The notes beneath the pieces are model-generated. The model was not told where the DNA came from, made no database searches, and saw nothing but the letters and a program-made list of their open reading frames with translations. A stretch of 52,835 nt of DNA from Campylobacterales bacterium (GTDB lineage: Bacteria > Campylobacterota > Campylobacteria > Campylobacterales > JALSKU01): contig JAMOOV010000061.1 of NCBI GenBank assembly GCA_027065125.1, positions 1 to 52,835 of the forward strand, written 5' to 3'. Below are positions 51,759 through 52,835 of the stretch, piece after piece. Every line of letters starts with the position of its first letter. Position 1 is the stretch's first letter. Made by a program: the position numbers and the translations under genes.

Positions 51759-52835
51759 TGGATGTCAAAATATTACACCGCAACCTCAAAAAGTTGTTAT
51801 AGATCCGGCAATGCCGACTGTAAAAGATATAAAGATTTTAACAGATATGACAGAGGTTGCTTTTGAGTGGGATCCTGTCTATAACGAAGCTATAAAGGGA
51901 TACTATATATACAGATCCAACCCTTTAAAAAAAGATGGAAAACTTCATAGGATCGCGACGATAAGCGATAGATATATTTCTCATTATGTTGATACCAAGC
52001 TTATGCCGGGAACTGTTTATTACTATAAAATGTCAACATTTAGTGGCAAATATAGAGAATCTGAACCAAGCAAAATAGTCGAAGCCAAGACATTGCCGCT
52101 TTTATCGTCTGTACCGTATATAAAGGCTATTTCAGGTTTGCCTCATAGGATAAAGATCATCTGGAGACCGGATCCAAATCCAAGAGTATCAAGCTATATC
52201 ATACAGAGAAACGATTTAATTGATATGAAATGGAAAGATATAGCAAAGATTGATGGTAGATTAAATGCTGAATATATTGACAAAGATTTACCTGATAATA
52301 AAACTTATAGGTATAGAGTTAGAGTTGAAACCTATGATAGTATCGTCTCAACTCCAAGTAGTATAGTGGAAGGTAGCACAAAGCCTTTGCCTCCTGTTGT
52401 TTTAGATTTAAAAGCCAGTAGAGATTTGCCTCAAAGGATTGAACTTAGCTGGGATAAAAGCCCAAAGAAAGATGTAGTTTACTACAATGTATATAGAGCG
52501 ATATCTCCATATCTGTTTTATACATATCTAGCAAAGACGGCAGATACCAAATTTGATGATCTCATTGGAAAAAATGGAGTTGCAAGATACTATAAAGTTA
52601 CCGCCGTGGATAATCAGGGTCTTGAGTCTCCAAAACAGGAAAATCCTGTTATGGGAACGACTTTATCGGCTCCAAAACCACCAGTTCTTAAAAATGTTCA
52701 ACTTGTCGGTTCAAGTGTGGAAATTATTTGGGACTCTTGGGATAGTAGGGCTGTAAAATATACGGTTATTAAAAAAATTGGAAATGGGTTTAATCAAAAA
52801 ACCATAAAGTATATCAATATAAATGGCAATAAATA
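51706..52835 (+). CDS. flpA: Fibronectin type III-repeat lipoprotein FlpA (3' truncated by window edge)
   Basis: Lipoprotein starting MKKLILSIFSILLIIFVSGC, with the lipobox ending at Cys20. Repeated domains of about 90 residues follow, each opening with a beta strand and a Trp (VAFEWDPVYNEAIKGYYIYR, IKIIWRPDPNPRVSSYIIQR, IELSWDKSPKKDVVYYNVYR, VEIIWDSWDSRAVKYTVI), the layout of fibronectin type III modules. In C. jejuni FlpA is a fibronectin-binding adhesin encoded next to a pseudouridine synthase, as here. The reading frame is open at the right edge after 376 codons. The start, preceded by AAGGAG, lies 53 bases inside the synthase gene in another frame. A true adhesin function in a non-host-associated bacterium is uncertain. 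Confidence 0.88.
   Translation, partial: MKKLILSIFSILLIIFVSGCQNITPQPQKVVIDPAMPTVKDIKILTDMTEVAFEWDPVYNEAIKGYYIYRSNPLKKDGKLHRIATISDRYISHYVDTKLMPGTVYYYKMSTFSGKYRESEPSKIVEAKTLPLLSSVPYIKAISGLPHRIKIIWRPDPNPRVSSYIIQRNDLIDMKWKDIAKIDGRLNAEYIDKDLPDNKTYRYRVRVETYDSIVSTPSSIVEGSTKPLPPVVLDLKASRDLPQRIELSWDKSPKKDVVYYNVYRAISPYLFYTYLAKTADTKFDDLIGKNGVARYYKVTAVDNQGLESPKQENPVMGTTLSAPKPPVLKNVQLVGSSVEIIWDSWDSRAVKYTVIKKIGNGFNQKTIKYININGNK

Noticed and set aside
1-52835. CRISPR arrays, insertion sequences or prophage genes
   Set aside because: I saw no regularly spaced repeats, transposase motifs or phage structural genes anywhere in the window.

Overview
The window is 52.8 kb of AT-rich bacterial chromosome, almost fully coding. 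It comes from a member of the Campylobacterota (Epsilonproteobacteria). The evidence is the gene content and order known from that group: flgS beside dnaE; pyrD / M16 peptidase / dapA / enoyl-reductase-like SDR; pgsA / rseP; gatB near gpsA; atpB away from the other ATP synthase genes with a small membrane protein behind it; flgI-flgJ-flgM-flgN-flgK; rplI-hslV-hslU-era; a cts-type DNA-uptake/pilus locus; and rodA / pseudouridine synthase / flpA. The genus cannot be fixed from sequence alone. An acetate uptake and activation module, a phosphofructokinase and an energy-converting hydrogenase-related (Ehr) complex suggest a free-living, metabolically flexible relative of Sulfurimonas/Sulfurovum rather than a host-restricted Campylobacter or Helicobacter. 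That placement is inference.

Layout. 1-1404 (+) is the C-terminal part of dnaE. 1401-3303 (-) holds flgS and a DUF234 nuclease-like gene. 3580-9882 (+) is a tight run: pyrD, M16 peptidase, dapA, FabL-like SDR, pgsA, rseP, yggS. 9910-14515 (-) is gatB, a voltage-gated-type K+ channel, a separate RCK protein and gpsA. 14586-17167 (-) has atpB, a small membrane protein, a TIGR02757 protein and an orphan OppC-type permease. 17189-21131 (-) is the flagellar operon flgI-J-M-N-K behind a clear sigma-54 promoter. 21150-21712 is the longest gene-poor gap and contains the wreck of a response-regulator receiver domain. 21713-28398 (+) is a six-gene group-4-hydrogenase/complex I-like operon whose 'catalytic' subunit has lost the NiFe ligands. 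28381-30116 has an ICMT-like methyltransferase (-), a soluble CZB chemoreceptor (+) and a shared hairpin terminator. 30115-32863 (-) is satP-acs plus a small unknown gene. 33038-37323 (+) is pfkA, rplI, hslV, hslU and era. 37420-46673 (+) is a nine-gene type IV pilus/transformation machine in the order of the MSHA secretory operon. 46660-50756 (-) is a UvrD-type helicase, a methyltransferase, a CAU tRNA and rodA. 50805 to the end (+) is a RluD-type synthase and flpA.

How the parts fit. FlgS is the kinase that, through FlgR, activates sigma-54 flagellar transcription in this phylum, and the flgI operon carries a matching sigma-54 site. FlgM in the same operon links hook completion to sigma-28 genes. 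satP plus acs imports and activates acetate. The Ehr operon probably couples a redox or conformational step to ion pumping, with an unknown substrate. The pilus/Cts locus has a secretin, alignment subcomplex, AAA protein, assembly ATPase and platform protein but no pilin in view.

The most rewarding items are the Ehr complex, the MSHA-colinear Cts locus with an extra gene, an apparent AUA start codon for era, and the split channel/RCK pair placed between gatB and gpsA.
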